A stretch of 64,000 nucleotides of DNA from Aquimarina longa SW024 (GTDB lineage Bacteria > Bacteroidota > Bacteroidia > Flavobacteriales > Flavobacteriaceae), in assembly GCF_001401755.1 (NCBI RefSeq), contig NZ_AVQK01000010.1, positions 1-64,000 of the forward strand, given 5' to 3'. Positions 30,025 through 38,855 of the stretch are shown in pieces. Below the pieces are notes generated by a model. The model made no database searches and was not told where the DNA came from. It was given only the letters and a program-made list of their open reading frames with translations. The stretch's first letter is position 1. Each line of letters opens with the position of its first letter. The position numbers and the translations under genes are program-made.

Positions 30025-31065
30025 ATGGAATTTGGAATTATGTTTTTTGCCAGTAGTGAAGATTCTTTATCAGGAAACATCTATGATCTGGTAAAAAAGT
30101 GCGCCATTTATGGTGATGAAAACAATTTTTCGTCCATTTGGGTTCCAGAACGTCATTTTACAGAATTTGGAGGCATATTTAATAATCCAGCGATACTTCA
30201 AGCAGCTGTAGCAAGTATAACCAAAAGGATAAGACTCAATAGCGGAAGTATAGTAATGGCACTACACGACCCTATTCGAGTAGCAGAAGAATGGGCAATG
30301 GTTGATAATTTATCTAATGGACGTGTTGGATTATCAGTCGCTTCGGGATGGAATCCTGATGATTTTGTTTTTTTTCCGCAAAAATATAAAAATAAGCACG
30401 CGGTAATGTATGAAGGGATATCTAAAGTTAAAAAATTGTGGAGAGGAGAACCTATAGAACGATTAAGTGGTAATGGAAAAAAAACAGCGATCAAGATATA
30501 CCCATCTACAATCCAAAAAGAAGTACCATTTTATATAACAGTAAGCGGAAATCCTGAAGGATTTAAAAACGCAGGAAAATTAGGATTGAATATACTTACT
30601 TCAGTATTAGATCAAACATTAGAAGAATTGTCAGAAAAAATAAATCTATATCGGCAAGCGCGTAGAGAAAATGGTTTTGATCCTAAAACAGGTAAGGTTA
30701 CCTTAATGCTACACACATTTATTGGATCAGATGATAAGATTATAAAAGAAGAAGCAAGAGAACCCTATTGTAATTTTTTAAAACGAAATAAAAAATTATT
30801 CGAAGGAATGGCATATAATAGAGAAAGTAATTTTTCATTAGATTCTTTATCAGAAGAGGATCTAGACGAGTTTTTAGATTTTCTATATGAAAGGTTTGCT
30901 AATTCTAAAGGATTAATAGGTAGCAAAGAATCGTGCATGGCTATGGTAAGAAATACAGAAGAAGCAGGAGTAGATGAAATAGCCTGTCTGCTTGATTTTG
31001 GTCCGCCATCTAATAGAATATTGGAAAATTTAAAGTATATAAATGAATTAAAAAACTCGTATTAG
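30025..31065 (+). CDS. Luciferase-like flavin monooxygenase of the natural-product type
   Basis: 346 residues, a bacterial luciferase-like (LLM) fold: MEFGIMFFAS start, WVPERHFTEFGG near residue 40, SGSIVMALHDPIRVAEEWAMVD near 75 and SVASGWNPDDF near 105. This pattern is that of the MupA/Atu3640-type subfamily that is often found as a tailoring enzyme or domain in NRPS and PKS clusters. It needs reduced FMN, which must come from a separate flavin reductase. It follows the thioesterase-bearing NRPS on the same strand after 312 bp, so hydroxylation of a peptidyl or amino acid residue is the likely job. Which position it oxidises cannot be read from sequence. No MbtH-like protein or exporter for the peptide is seen in the window. 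Confidence 0.87.
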   Translation: MEFGIMFFASSEDSLSGNIYDLVKKCAIYGDENNFSSIWVPERHFTEFGGIFNNPAILQAAVASITKRIRLNSGSIVMALHDPIRVAEEWAMVDNLSNGRVGLSVASGWNPDDFVFFPQKYKNKHAVMYEGISKVKKLWRGEPIERLSGNGKKTAIKIYPSTIQKEVPFYITVSGNPEGFKNAGKLGLNILTSVLDQTLEELSEKINLYRQARRENGFDPKTGKVTLMLHTFIGSDDKIIKEEAREPYCNFLKRNKKLFEGMAYNRESNFSLDSLSEEDLDEFLDFLYERFANSKGLIGSKESCMAMVRNTEEAGVDEIACLLDFGPPSNRILENLKYINELKNSY

Positions 31066-31122
31066 ATTTTGATTCCTGAATTCTACTCCAATCCCAATTA
31101 CGAGAATTAATATTAAGGGAAT

Positions 31123-31211
31123 GTCTTATAAATGTTGACTCCGTTCTGTTTATATTATAGATTTTGATCTTAAAAACATGTATTGAGATGAAATTTCAGT
31201 TTTTATAAGAC
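31123..31211. repeat. Separated 10-bp inverted repeat in a gene-free gap
   Basis: GTCTTATAAA at 31123-31132 is matched by TTTATAAGAC at 31202-31211. The gap 31066-31402 holds no convincing ORF. The ~90-nt unit could fold as a long-armed terminator or be a decayed miniature mobile element; no transposase or target duplication is visible. Confidence 0.3.
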
Positions 31212-31402
31212 GTTCTCTTCGGTATGGTATATGAAAAAAACAGTAAAATTTAGTAGGAGATATTTTTATACGCCACTTTAGGGAGATTTACAATAGCAAC
31301 CAGTATTCATTGTAATAAAGTAATAGAATTAACAAAGAGTTCCATGTACACACATAATTTTGATCATTAAGTGTTGCACCATGTTTTTATTCAATTATCA
31401 TA

Positions 31403-31954
31403 TTAAAATCGATAACCTAAACTAAAACCAAATCTAGTAACAATGGTGTGATCTGTTTCATTAGCATTAAATAGGAGTTTTCCATAACCAGCATTAACTT
31501 CAAAAACAAATCCACTTTTGGTAACCCATTTGTTACCTATACCTAAACCAATAGAAAAATCAATTACATCAGAACCTTCATTAAGGGTTAAATTTCCATC
31601 GGTATCAGCCATCTTTTTCCCATCTATAGAACTTAACATTCCAAACCCTTCTACAAAAAAACCTGAAGCATATTTTTTTCCAAAGTACCTTCTGTAATAT
31701 GATGAGATGGAATGATTAAGATCATCATCGGAACTTTTGCTATTAAACACACTTAAGGCAGAAACCCCCAAAGATGATTTTTTATTTAAGATTCTTTCAT
31801 ACGATATTTCGAAAGCTCCAAATAAAGGAGCTACCACATTTAGTTTAACTTCATTTTTCTTCTCATATAAATTTAAAACAGTAACATTCTCATCTTGCCC
31901 CTTAACAGTAAAAAACGAAAACAGTATTACAATTACTAAAAAGTTTTTTTTCAT
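31403..31954 (-). CDS. DUF3575-like outer-membrane beta-barrel protein
   Basis: About 183 residues from the chosen start at 31954, where MKKNFLVIVILFSFFTVKGQ makes a clean signal peptide; a longer frame to 32056 only adds an AT-rich, Tyr/Ile/Phe-rich leader that spoils it. The mature part has alternating hydrophobic strands, 'APLFGAFEISYERIL' near the start, glycine-rich 'SIGLGIGNKW' and a terminal '-GYRF', as in small outer-membrane barrels; the final Phe is the usual outer-membrane assembly signal. Resembles DUF3575 proteins of Bacteroidota, whose role is unknown. It stands alone, opposite to the NRPS genes, with no evident operon partner. Confidence 0.7.
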   Translation of the reverse strand: MKKNFLVIVILFSFFTVKGQDENVTVLNLYEKKNEVKLNVVAPLFGAFEISYERILNKKSSLGVSALSVFNSKSSDDDLNHSISSYYRRYFGKKYASGFFVEGFGMLSSIDGKKMADTDGNLTLNEGSDVIDFSIGLGIGNKWVTKSGFVFEVNAGYGKLLFNANETDHTIVTRFGFSLGYRF

Positions 31955-32534
31955 AAAAAAGACTATTTCATTAAAACGAATATATGATATTTTGCTAAGT
32001 ATATGAAAAAAAATAAAAATGTTTATAAAGGTATTTATTTGTGTATTGTAGTACACTTATCTTCACCAGATTTGATATAAATTATATGTTTAATGAATAT
32101 AATTTTAATGTGAAAATACTATAGTTTTATATACGATAAAAATAAGATTTAAATACTTAATGTTTTTTTGTCAATTGTATATAATTGTTTAGCTATCATA
32201 AGTAATGCTGAGATCGTACAATTTTTATGAAATGATTAGATGTTGTTTTATAAGAAAACAGTATTCTGATGATTCTTCAATAAAAAAGTGTAATAGAAAA
32301 TTTAAAACATCTAATAAGAAATTGATAATTATTCTATAAAAATAGTTCTTTAGTATTTGCTAATTTAATTCATTATCTAGAGGTATTCTAAAATTACGAT
32401 CCATTGTTACGTCTATTCAAAAAAACTATTGATTCTCTAAACGCTTTTTTAGAGCTGAGTAGATATATAAATAGACTTATTTTAAATAAAAATTAGGAAA
32501 GCAAAACTAAAATCAATAATATTTGTGTCATAAA
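31955..32534. other. Gene-poor gap upstream of the DUF3575 gene
   Basis: Very AT-rich. It must hold the promoter of the minus-strand DUF3575 gene, though I cannot place it. A 7-bp hairpin (CTCTAAA / TTTAGAG, 32435-32454) is the only clear structure. A TTTG at 32522-32525 sits just before the small ORF at 32535 and may be its -7 element. Confidence 0.35.
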
Positions 32535-32666
32535 ATGGAACAGAACTATATACATATCGCACCAAAATCACTATTTAGTCAATGTGATAATCGATGGATT
32601 AATGGAGTATTCTCTAAAAATAGGGTGCTATGGGACTATTTTAATTATTTTTTCGAAGTGATATAA
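32535..32666 (+). CDS. Small conserved protein, 43 residues (family copy 1)
   Basis: Starts at ATG 32535, nine bases after a TTTG that may be a -7 element, so the mRNA would be nearly leaderless. The peptide begins MEQNYIHIAPKSLF and shares 'IH-A-KSL--QCD-RWI----NR----YF' with the ORF at 41769, including matching length and start. The DNA between the two is much less alike than the motif, which argues for selection on protein. A GAAA-capped terminator follows 27 bp after the stop. No known family is recognised; the alternative is a ~190-nt noncoding RNA. Confidence 0.5.
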   Translation: MEQNYIHIAPKSLFSQCDNRWINGVFSKNRVLWDYFNYFFEVI

Positions 32667-32693
32667 ATTAGAAAAAATAATATAGAAACAGCA

Positions 32694-32720
32694 AGCGTCC
32701 AAGAAATTGGGCGCTTTTTT
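32694..32720 (+). terminator. Intrinsic terminator with GAAA tetraloop
   Basis: AGCGTCCAA-GAAA-TTGGGCGCT followed by T6, a 9-bp stem with one G-U pair. Almost the same hairpin follows the related ORF at 41769. Confidence 0.9.
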
Positions 32721-32890
32721 TATGGAACCTTTTTTGATGTAAAATAATTAAGAAACATAAAAATTGACCAAAATTATCAAGCTAAAAAAAGCAAGTGCTA
32801 TAAAAAGATATTGAAATATGAATTTACAATTAAAATAATCCGAAAATAAAATTATAAAATTTTTAAAATATATGAATAAAAATTGAAAAA

Positions 32891-32985
32891 CATAAAGAAT
32901 AGTATTTGGATAGTAAGTGTCAGAGAAATAGATGGTTGCTAAAATATCCAGAACCTGTTGTGAAAACGGACAGGGATTTTTATGT
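32891..32985 (+). ncRNA. ~95-nt conserved intergenic element (copy 1)
   Basis: Aligns base by base with 41992-42087: 'CATAAA-AATAGTATTTGGA', then 'TCAGAGAAA-AGA-G-TTGC', 'TATCCA', and 'AAACGGACAGG-ATTT--ATG'. Both copies allow a short hairpin around CCGTT/AACGG or CCTGT/ACAGG. Lying downstream of a terminator and upstream of a promoter, it may be a separate small RNA or a binding platform. Function unknown. Confidence 0.45.
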
Positions 32986-33104
32986 TTAATTTTATTTGTA
33001 AAGTACTGTAAATCAATGAATTAAATTTAAAAAACAGTTGCAGATTTAAAAAAATGTTTTCATATTTGTACAATAATTAACAATCAACCATTAAAAATAA
33101 AATA

Positions 33105-33341
33105 ATGAAGTATCATCAATTTTCTAAAAGGGGACAGGAGGACAGAAGTCATCTGTTAGCCAATGCATTCGGAGGCACCCTTGGAATGGATTTATGTACT
33201 TCGGTTGTTAATCCTCTTCAAGAAATGATAACGAATATCATGGGCTATGAAAAACTACAAGTAGTATTTCGTATATACAAAAAGCCGAGTGATATGGTAA
33301 TTAAGTTTAGTTACACTTCTTATGAAGCTTATATATGGTAA
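33105..33341 (+). CDS. Hypothetical protein, 78 residues
   Basis: Not recognised. Start ATG 33105 lies about 40 bp after a CATATTTG -7-like element at about 33061. The peptide begins MKYHQFSKRGQEDRSHLLAN, with 'AFGG' then 'MDLC', and ends in an aromatic-rich stretch with YEAYIW. There is no signal peptide or membrane segment. A decayed copy of the first third follows at about 33390. The 'FGG' could be a double-glycine processing site of a secreted peptide, but no peptidase-transporter is nearby, so that is only a possibility. Confidence 0.5.
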   Translation: MKYHQFSKRGQEDRSHLLANAFGGTLGMDLCTSVVNPLQEMITNIMGYEKLQVVFRIYKKPSDMVIKFSYTSYEAYIW

Positions 33342-33384
33342 GCTTTAGAAAAATGATCGTAAGAGATCACGTTTAACATTCTTG

Positions 33385-33535
33385 TTAAACAATAAAATAA
33401 TAGAAAAACACTAATTCTAGAAAAGGAATTAGGAAACAATTCTTATCAGCCAATGCTAATAAGAAAGTACCAATAGATGATTTATGTATCTATTGGGGTC
33501 TATTCATCTCTCATCATCTGATTACGTAATTAAAC
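33385..33535 (+). pseudogene. Decayed second copy of the 33105 gene
   Basis: The stretch aligns with the start of the 33105 gene: 'aataaaATAATG' has become 'aataaaATAATAG', and the following frame reads 'SRKGIRKQFLSANA' then 'DDLC', matching 'SKRG...LLANA...MDLC'. The start codon is lost and an in-frame TAG stands just before. It ends at a stop near 33528. Confidence 0.4.
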
Positions 33536-33825
33536 AATTACAATTATCAACAGTCTATATTTTCTATTATCGATGTACATGTTGTAGATCGTTACCCTGT
33601 TTTTAAGGATATTTTCTTATAAACGGTGGTGACCCCTACATACCAATACTCTAGATCAGTGTATGCCAAATATATAATTTGTTATAGGCTAGTCTGATAG
33701 ACAATACAGCACAATTAACTCATCAAATAATCCAAGCTACAGTTCGCTGCTATCCAGAAAAAGGGGAAGTGTGGATGTCGCGGACTGTATAGGATTGTTC
33801 TTTCCCAAAAACAAGCGGATAATTT

Positions 33826-33888
33826 CCCATAGGTAATCGGTATGCTGCAACATACTAACCTGGGGTTCATACCTATGGGCGTACCCCA
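33826..33888 (+). promoter_or_regulatory. Mutually exclusive hairpins upstream of lipoprotein gene
   Basis: CCCATAGGTA (33826-33835) pairs exactly with TACCTATGGG (33870-33879), enclosing a GTATG/CATAC hairpin. TGGGGT (33861-33866) can instead pair with ACCCCA (33883-33888), which breaks the first stem. The pair sits ~30 bp before the lipoprotein start, a layout that suits a leader switch. The rest of 33342-33918 has no gene that I trust. Confidence 0.45.
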
Positions 33889-33918
33889 AACTTTGGAAAA
33901 CAAAAAAACTATTTCGGC

Positions 33919-34077
33919 ATGAAAACTTTAAGATACATACTCGTAGTCGTCGTACTCCTATGTGCTAACTTTACTTCTTGTACACCTGATGATAGCGTCA
34001 CAGAAACTGAAACCCTACATACTGAAGTGTTGGGAGGTACAGGGAATCAAGAAGAGTTAAAGGGGAATGAAGAATAA
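33919..34077 (+). CDS. Small lipoprotein, 52 residues
   Basis: Starts at ATG 33919. Residues 1-20 form a lipoprotein signal (MKTLRYILVVVVLLCANFTS) with the lipid-bearing Cys21 in FTSC. The mature part is short, acidic and Thr/Glu-rich, ending in NEE. It lies 33 bp ahead of a histidine kinase gene on the same strand and is probably co-transcribed, so it may be a membrane accessory or ligand-side partner of that kinase. Similar tiny lipoproteins occur next to flavobacterial two-component genes; I know of no defined function. Confidence 0.7.
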   Translation: MKTLRYILVVVVLLCANFTSCTPDDSVTETETLHTEVLGGTGNQEELKGNEE

Positions 34078-34110
34078 TTCTTAATTGATATAATTTAGTA
34101 CATTTGAGGG

Positions 34111-36087
34111 ATGAAACAGATTATAGTTCCATCCCTCTTATTCTTATGTATAGTAGTAGGTGTTTTCTTTAATTCCTGTACTATTAATGTTAACTATGAT
34201 GAGATTTCTTCACAGATGGTTAAAAAGATTGATTCATTAAATAGTCAGTATGATATTGCTTTTAATAATTCTAATGCTGAAGAAAAAAGATTAGAGGCTA
34301 TAGATAGGTTTTTATTAGGAACTAAGAAGCTAGAATTAGATTCAATGAGGTGTAAAGGGCTTTCTTTATATGCAAAACTACTTAATAAATACAGAGGCCC
34401 AGAAAAAGCAATTGATCAATCTTATTTGTTGTTGAAGTTAGCTAAACAAACCAAGGATAGTTTTTATATAAGTAGAGCTTTGTATAGGTTAGGTTACTAT
34501 AACAGAGAACAGGACAATCATTTAGAAGCTTTTAAGTATTACAACCAAGCTTTTAAGATTCGAAGGGATTTTAAAGATAGTGTAGGTTCAGGAAGATGTT
34601 TAATGGAAATGTCTAATGTTCAAAAAACTTTAGGAGATTATAATGCTGCTAAAACCATAGCTACAGATGGTTTAAGGTATGTGGAAAACTCTACTGAGTA
34701 TAGAATTATAGCAGGGCTATGTCAGAGTATAGCCATATCTTTTAATGAATTAGGAAGTCAAGAAGAAGCTTTATTTTGGAATTCTAAAATTCTAAACCTA
34801 TATAACGATTCAGTTGCTAAAAAGAAAATTGGGACTCACAATTTACCGATTTTTAAAAATTCTAGAGCTATTATTTTGGCAAGGCAAAAAAACTATCAAG
34901 AAAGTATCCATATTTTACAAGCATTGTTGAAAAATAAGAATGTAATTCAAAAGCGAACACGATACGCACAAATATTATGTAATCTAGGATATATTAAATT
35001 TCTTCAAAACTCTGAGAATATAGAAAGTGAAACCATGCTATTAGAAGCACTTAGTATTAGACAGCAAGAAAAAGATATATTTGGGTTATATTCTAGTAAC
35101 CTATATCTCGCTAGATACTACAAAAATAAAAATTTTAAAAAAACAAGGCATTATGCTAATGAAGCATATGAGAATGTAAAAGATTTTAGGGACTACGAAG
35201 CATTGTTACAAATATTAACTCTAATAACTGAATTAAATCCAAATTCGTTAGAAGACCATCAACGTTTTAAAGACGCTAGTCTTAAACTCATGGAGTTGCG
35301 TAAAAAAACACGAGAAATCTATGCACCCACTCGATTTGAAAATGCAAGTTTGCTAAAGCAGAATGAAGCAAAAAACAGGAAAATCACAGAAGTACGTAAT
35401 CAAAATGCGGTGTATCTGCTAGGGATACTATTATTATTTATCAGTATTATATTTGTAGCCTACTTTTTTAGGCAACGTACACATTACCTTAGTCAGCAAA
35501 ATAGAATAGTACAGTTTCAGGCAAGTTACGAAACAGAAACCCGTATTGCTAAGCGATTGCACGATGAATTAGGAAATGATATTTTTCAGGTAATGTTACA
35601 ATATCAGAAAGATCCTTATGATCCTCAAATTAAGGATAAATTGAATAGTACTTATGTTAAAGCACGTGATATATCCCGAGAAAATAATGAATTTGATACA
35701 GGAAGTGCTTACGCAGAAGAGTTGAATAATATGTTACAAAACTATGCTCTAAATGGGGTTCAGTTAATTGTTGTAGGTTTTAATAAAATAGATTGGAGTC
35801 AGATGGATGAAACTATAAAAATAACTATCTATAGAGTACTACAAGAATTAATGACGAATATGCAAAAACATAGTAAAGCTAGTTTAGTGAAGTTAATGTT
35901 CTCTAAAACCAATGACATACTAACGATTACTTATTCAGATAATGGAGTAGGAATCGCAGAAGAAGGCACTATATCCAAAAATGGACTTCGTAATACAGAA
36001 AAGCGTATTAAAGCTTTACATGGAAAACTTATCTTTGACTCAGAAAAAGACAAAGGTTTTAAAGCTAAAATCGAAATTCCTAATTAA
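34111..36087 (+). CDS. TPR-containing sensor histidine kinase (HisKA_3/NarX type)
   Basis: 658 residues. The N-terminus has a hydrophobic segment ending FFNSC, a lipobox-like site (Cys ~23). Residues ~60-400 are helical repeats of TPR style (for example 'ALYRLGYYNREQDNHLEAFK'). One membrane segment lies at ~434-456, followed by a coiled coil, the phospho-acceptor motif AKRLHDELG (His484), and an HATPase_c domain with N box 'QELMTNMQKHS' and G boxes 'DNGVG' and 'NGLRNTEKRI'. This is the common Bacteroidota layout of periplasmic TPR sensor, one TM helix and NarX-like kinase core. The response regulator gene starts 14 bp after it. Signal sensed is unknown. Confidence 0.9.
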   Translation: MKQIIVPSLLFLCIVVGVFFNSCTINVNYDEISSQMVKKIDSLNSQYDIAFNNSNAEEKRLEAIDRFLLGTKKLELDSMRCKGLSLYAKLLNKYRGPEKAIDQSYLLLKLAKQTKDSFYISRALYRLGYYNREQDNHLEAFKYYNQAFKIRRDFKDSVGSGRCLMEMSNVQKTLGDYNAAKTIATDGLRYVENSTEYRIIAGLCQSIAISFNELGSQEEALFWNSKILNLYNDSVAKKKIGTHNLPIFKNSRAIILARQKNYQESIHILQALLKNKNVIQKRTRYAQILCNLGYIKFLQNSENIESETMLLEALSIRQQEKDIFGLYSSNLYLARYYKNKNFKKTRHYANEAYENVKDFRDYEALLQILTLITELNPNSLEDHQRFKDASLKLMELRKKTREIYAPTRFENASLLKQNEAKNRKITEVRNQNAVYLLGILLLFISIIFVAYFFRQRTHYLSQQNRIVQFQASYETETRIAKRLHDELGNDIFQVMLQYQKDPYDPQIKDKLNSTYVKARDISRENNEFDTGSAYAEELNNMLQNYALNGVQLIVVGFNKIDWSQMDETIKITIYRVLQELMTNMQKHSKASLVKLMFSKTNDILTITYSDNGVGIAEEGTISKNGLRNTEKRIKALHGKLIFDSEKDKGFKAKIEIPN

Positions 36088-36100
36088 TAAAGTTAGCAAG

Positions 36101-36769
36101 ATGTTTACTAAAGTATTGGTGGCAGAAGACTACGAAATCGCTAATCAAGGCATTATAAATATACTGAATGAGAAAATCGGAATTTATAATATCGAAGAAG
36201 CTAAATATTGTGATGATGCTTATCTAAAATTCCGAAACGCGTATGATAATCAAGAAATATTTGAATTATTGATCACAGATCTTTCTTTTAGAGAAAATCA
36301 TAAGACCCAAGAAATAACTTCAGGAATAGAATTGATAAAAAATATTAGAAATATACAACCAGATATTAAAGTGATTGTATACTCTCAAGAAAACAGACCA
36401 GATAAAATCAATAACTTATTCGAAAAACTTAATATTAATGGATATGTGTGCAAAGGTCAGGATGCAATAAAAGGATTAATAGCATGTGTAAATGGGGTAT
36501 ATCAGGGTGATACAATATTGCCACCAGAACTAACTAATGCTACTACTGAAAATACAATGATTCATTTAGATGAATTAGATATAATATTGTTAGAAGAATT
36601 ATCAAAAGGATTTACTAAAAAAGAAATTAGAATTAAACTTAAAAAACAAAAGGTTTTTTCAAGTGGAGAGAGTTTCATTGATAAAAGAGTAAGTAAACTT
36701 TTTGATAAATTTAAGGCTAAAAATACTACACATTTAGTAGCTATTGTAAAAGATTTAGGAATAGTATAG
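36101..36769 (+). CDS. Response regulator, NarL-like
   Basis: 222 residues from ATG 36101, chosen because MFTKVLVAEDYEIANQG is the true receiver start; a longer frame back to 35981 only overlaps the kinase gene. Receiver domain residues 1-125, with acidic pair Glu9/Asp10, phospho-acceptor Asp60 in LLITDLS and conserved Lys near 117. The C-terminal part (~145-220) is a LuxR-like helix-turn-helix ending 'KRVSKLFDKFKAKNTTHLV', the variant typical of flavobacterial regulators paired with TPR kinases. Partner of the kinase encoded just upstream. Confidence 0.88.
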   Translation: MFTKVLVAEDYEIANQGIINILNEKIGIYNIEEAKYCDDAYLKFRNAYDNQEIFELLITDLSFRENHKTQEITSGIELIKNIRNIQPDIKVIVYSQENRPDKINNLFEKLNINGYVCKGQDAIKGLIACVNGVYQGDTILPPELTNATTENTMIHLDELDIILLEELSKGFTKKEIRIKLKKQKVFSSGESFIDKRVSKLFDKFKAKNTTHLVAIVKDLGIV

Positions 36770-36795
36770 CAGTATACTTTAAATAGTTATGTTTT

Positions 36796-37545
36796 TTAAT
36801 TCATTGAATTAATCCGAATACTAGCTTTAACAAGTGCTAAAGCTCTTATTTTAGATATTTTTATGCTTTTAGGCTCATGATGTTGGTTTTGACTAACTAA
36901 TTTCACATAACCATCCTTGTCATCTTTTTGTACAAATTTAACTGTTACATACTCCTCACTACCTACATCTATACTGACTAGGTACATTTCTCCATAAAAT
37001 AGATCATTTTCAATATCTTGTATTTCTTTATAAAGTACAATATCTCCACTTTTTAAGAGTGGGTACATACTATCACCTTTTATATGTATAGCTCCATCAC
37101 ATTTGGGTAGATTAGGTATAATGATATGATCTATTGGATTAATATCTGTAGCAGCCTCAAAAAGTGGTACCAAACCAGCTGTAGCTTCTATATCATAAAG
37201 TGGAACACTCTGATCTCTTATAACTCTATCAGTTCTAAGCTTAAACTTTTTAAGCTCTGTTTCACGATTTAAAGAATCGTGTGCTTTAGTGTTTATACTA
37301 GGGATTAATTTTTGTTCATTATATTGAACACTTGTAGTCTCTAAATCACTTATTTTTAGCTCACCAGTGATGATCCAATATAAATCTATCTCAGGATATA
37401 TTTTTCTTATTTTATCTAGATTATCGCTTCCTATATTTTCTCCAGATCCAATGAAACCAACAGATAAACCTGCTTTCCGGCTAAATTCTCGCAATCCTAT
37501 TTTTTCTTGTTCAAGCCATTTTCGAAGTCTTTGTTTTGCGCCCAT
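36796..37545 (-). CDS. HTH/S24 peptidase repressor, LexA- and CI-like
   Basis: 249 residues. N-terminal XRE-type helix-turn-helix (residues ~5-65: 'LREFSRKAGLSVGFIGSGEN'), linker, then an S24 peptidase domain with GDSMYP (nucleophile Ser159) and general base Lys203 in 'TVKFV'. An Ala-Gly pair at 123-124 (ATAGLV) is in place for LexA-type self-cleavage. Convergent with the response regulator gene (26 bp apart). A perfect inverted repeat just upstream of the start looks like its own operator. No phage genes are near, so it is more likely a stress-response switch than a prophage repressor, though a remnant cannot be excluded. Confidence 0.85.
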   Translation of the reverse strand: MGAKQRLRKWLEQEKIGLREFSRKAGLSVGFIGSGENIGSDNLDKIRKIYPEIDLYWIITGELKISDLETTSVQYNEQKLIPSINTKAHDSLNRETELKKFKLRTDRVIRDQSVPLYDIEATAGLVPLFEAATDINPIDHIIIPNLPKCDGAIHIKGDSMYPLLKSGDIVLYKEIQDIENDLFYGEMYLVSIDVGSEEYVTVKFVQKDDKDGYVKLVSQNQHHEPKSIKISKIRALALVKASIRINSMN

Positions 37546-37582
37546 TTTGATATTTTAAGTTTCAAAAATTATATAAAAATAA

Positions 37583-37604
37583 AATGAACATTACAGTGTT
37601 CATT
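37583..37604. promoter_or_regulatory. Operator of the S24 repressor
   Basis: AATGAACA-TTACAG-TGTTCATT: perfect 8-bp arms, 6-bp spacer, 38 bp upstream of the repressor start. A half site (CGAACATT) recurs near 37660. Both point to autoregulation. Confidence 0.7.
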
Positions 37605-38111
37605 GATTATTTTTATGTACATTTGTTTTCAATTTGGATACAAAATAACATAAAAAAACGAACATTATAAAACAATAACTGAATTAATTCTAGGAACTGT
37701 AATCTATAAAATTATAGAGATAAATATAGAAAAACAAGATATTGAGGAGGTGTGATTTAGAAATAATTATAGATAAAAATTATGTGAACAGAATAATCAA
37801 CACCAAAAAAATAATAAAGAGTATATAAAATCAAAGTTTTTTTTGCGGATTCTAGGTTTTTTTACTCCAAAAAAGGAGTATAAACAGACGATATTTATGT
37901 GAAAACCATATCAATTAACAATAAATAAAGAATTTTTTAAAAATTTAAAGTGTTTGTTTTCAGATTGTTGTGTTTGTTTTTTTAAAAAAAACAGACTGCC
38001 GTACAGATATCTGTATGGATATGAGCTGTAGCTAATTTATGTTTGTAGTGTAAACGTAAGTGAGTGATGATGGATTTATCCTAAACCTGAAAAAGATACA
38101 AACGAATTATA
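37605..38111. other. Gap between S24 repressor and ECF sigma gene
   Basis: About 500 bases, no believable ORF. It holds ACTCC/GGAGT around A6 (near 37864-37880), a TGTTTGTTTT motif twice near 37950-37980, and a 14-bp palindrome TACAGATATCTGTA at 38002-38015, 97 bp before the sigma factor start. The palindrome is a candidate operator of the sigma gene. Confidence 0.45.
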
Positions 38112-38678
38112 ATGAAGAGTAAAGATCAAGTAATCATAGCAGGAATTATTGAAGGAAATGAAAGAATACTAACTTGCTTTTATAAGGAGAATATAAAGTA
38201 TATAGAGGGATATATTCTTCGTAATTGTGGAAACACCGAAGATGTAGAAGATATCTTTCAGGATGCTTTAGTATTGTTATATCAGAAATTACGCTCAGGA
38301 CTTTTAGAATTAAGAGTACCTGTAAGAACTTATTTTTATGGAATTTGTAAAAATCTCTGGAGGAATCGATTAAGAAAAAAGAAAAAACTAATTATTGGAG
38401 ATGAGCATCATTTTTTAGAAGAAGAAGCTAATGATTCTATAATAATAGATATCGAAAATCAAGAGAGAGAACACCTTTATAGAAAATACTTTCAAAAACT
38501 CGATACCAAATCTAAGAAGCTTTTATGTCTTGTTTTTGAAAGAAAATCAATGAGAGAAATTTCCAAAATCACAGGCTACTCAGAGGGATATGCCAGAAAG
38601 AAGAAATTTGAAGCTAAAAAAGAACTTCTAAGAATGATTGAAGAAGATCCAGTGTACAAAGAACTAAGAGATATATGA
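38112..38678 (+). CDS. RNA polymerase sigma factor, ECF type
   Basis: 188 residues. Sigma-70 region 2 at ~15-85 ('EDIFQDALVLLYQKLRSG', 'RTYFYGICKNLWRNRLRKKKK') and region 4 at ~125-175 ('LDTKSKKLLCLVFERKSMREISKITGYSEGYARKKKFEAKKEL'). No anti-sigma factor gene is adjacent on either side, which is unusual for ECF sigma factors. It is convergent with the WYL regulator gene (177 bp apart). Confidence 0.88.
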   Translation: MKSKDQVIIAGIIEGNERILTCFYKENIKYIEGYILRNCGNTEDVEDIFQDALVLLYQKLRSGLLELRVPVRTYFYGICKNLWRNRLRKKKKLIIGDEHHFLEEEANDSIIIDIENQEREHLYRKYFQKLDTKSKKLLCLVFERKSMREISKITGYSEGYARKKKFEAKKELLRMIEEDPVYKELRDI

Positions 38679-38712
38679 TGGTATTAATTAAACTTGTTTA
38701 CAATAAGATCAA

Positions 38713-38738
38713 ATAATAGAATCTCTAAATTCTATTAT
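38713..38738. terminator. Hairpin between convergent genes
   Basis: ATAATAGAAT-CTCTAA-ATTCTATTAT, a perfect 10-bp stem between the sigma factor and WYL genes. The T7 run follows 11 bp later, so termination strength is uncertain. Confidence 0.55.
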
Positions 38739-38855
38739 GTCTCCTTGGTTTTTTTAATTGACATAGTATTTTAATATGCTAATATCTTGTCAATAATTTT
38801 GTGTAATGATTTTGTTGATTTCCATGATTCTAAATTTATTAAGTTGAGAAAAATA

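Noticed and set aside
31123..31211. Insertion sequence
   Set aside because: Only a short inverted repeat; no transposase and no target-site duplication.
33715..33903. 62-residue minus-strand ORF
   Set aside because: Covers the alternative hairpins, has no family likeness and no start context.
36796..37604. Prophage
   Set aside because: The S24 repressor alone is phage-like; no integrase, structural or lysis genes are near.
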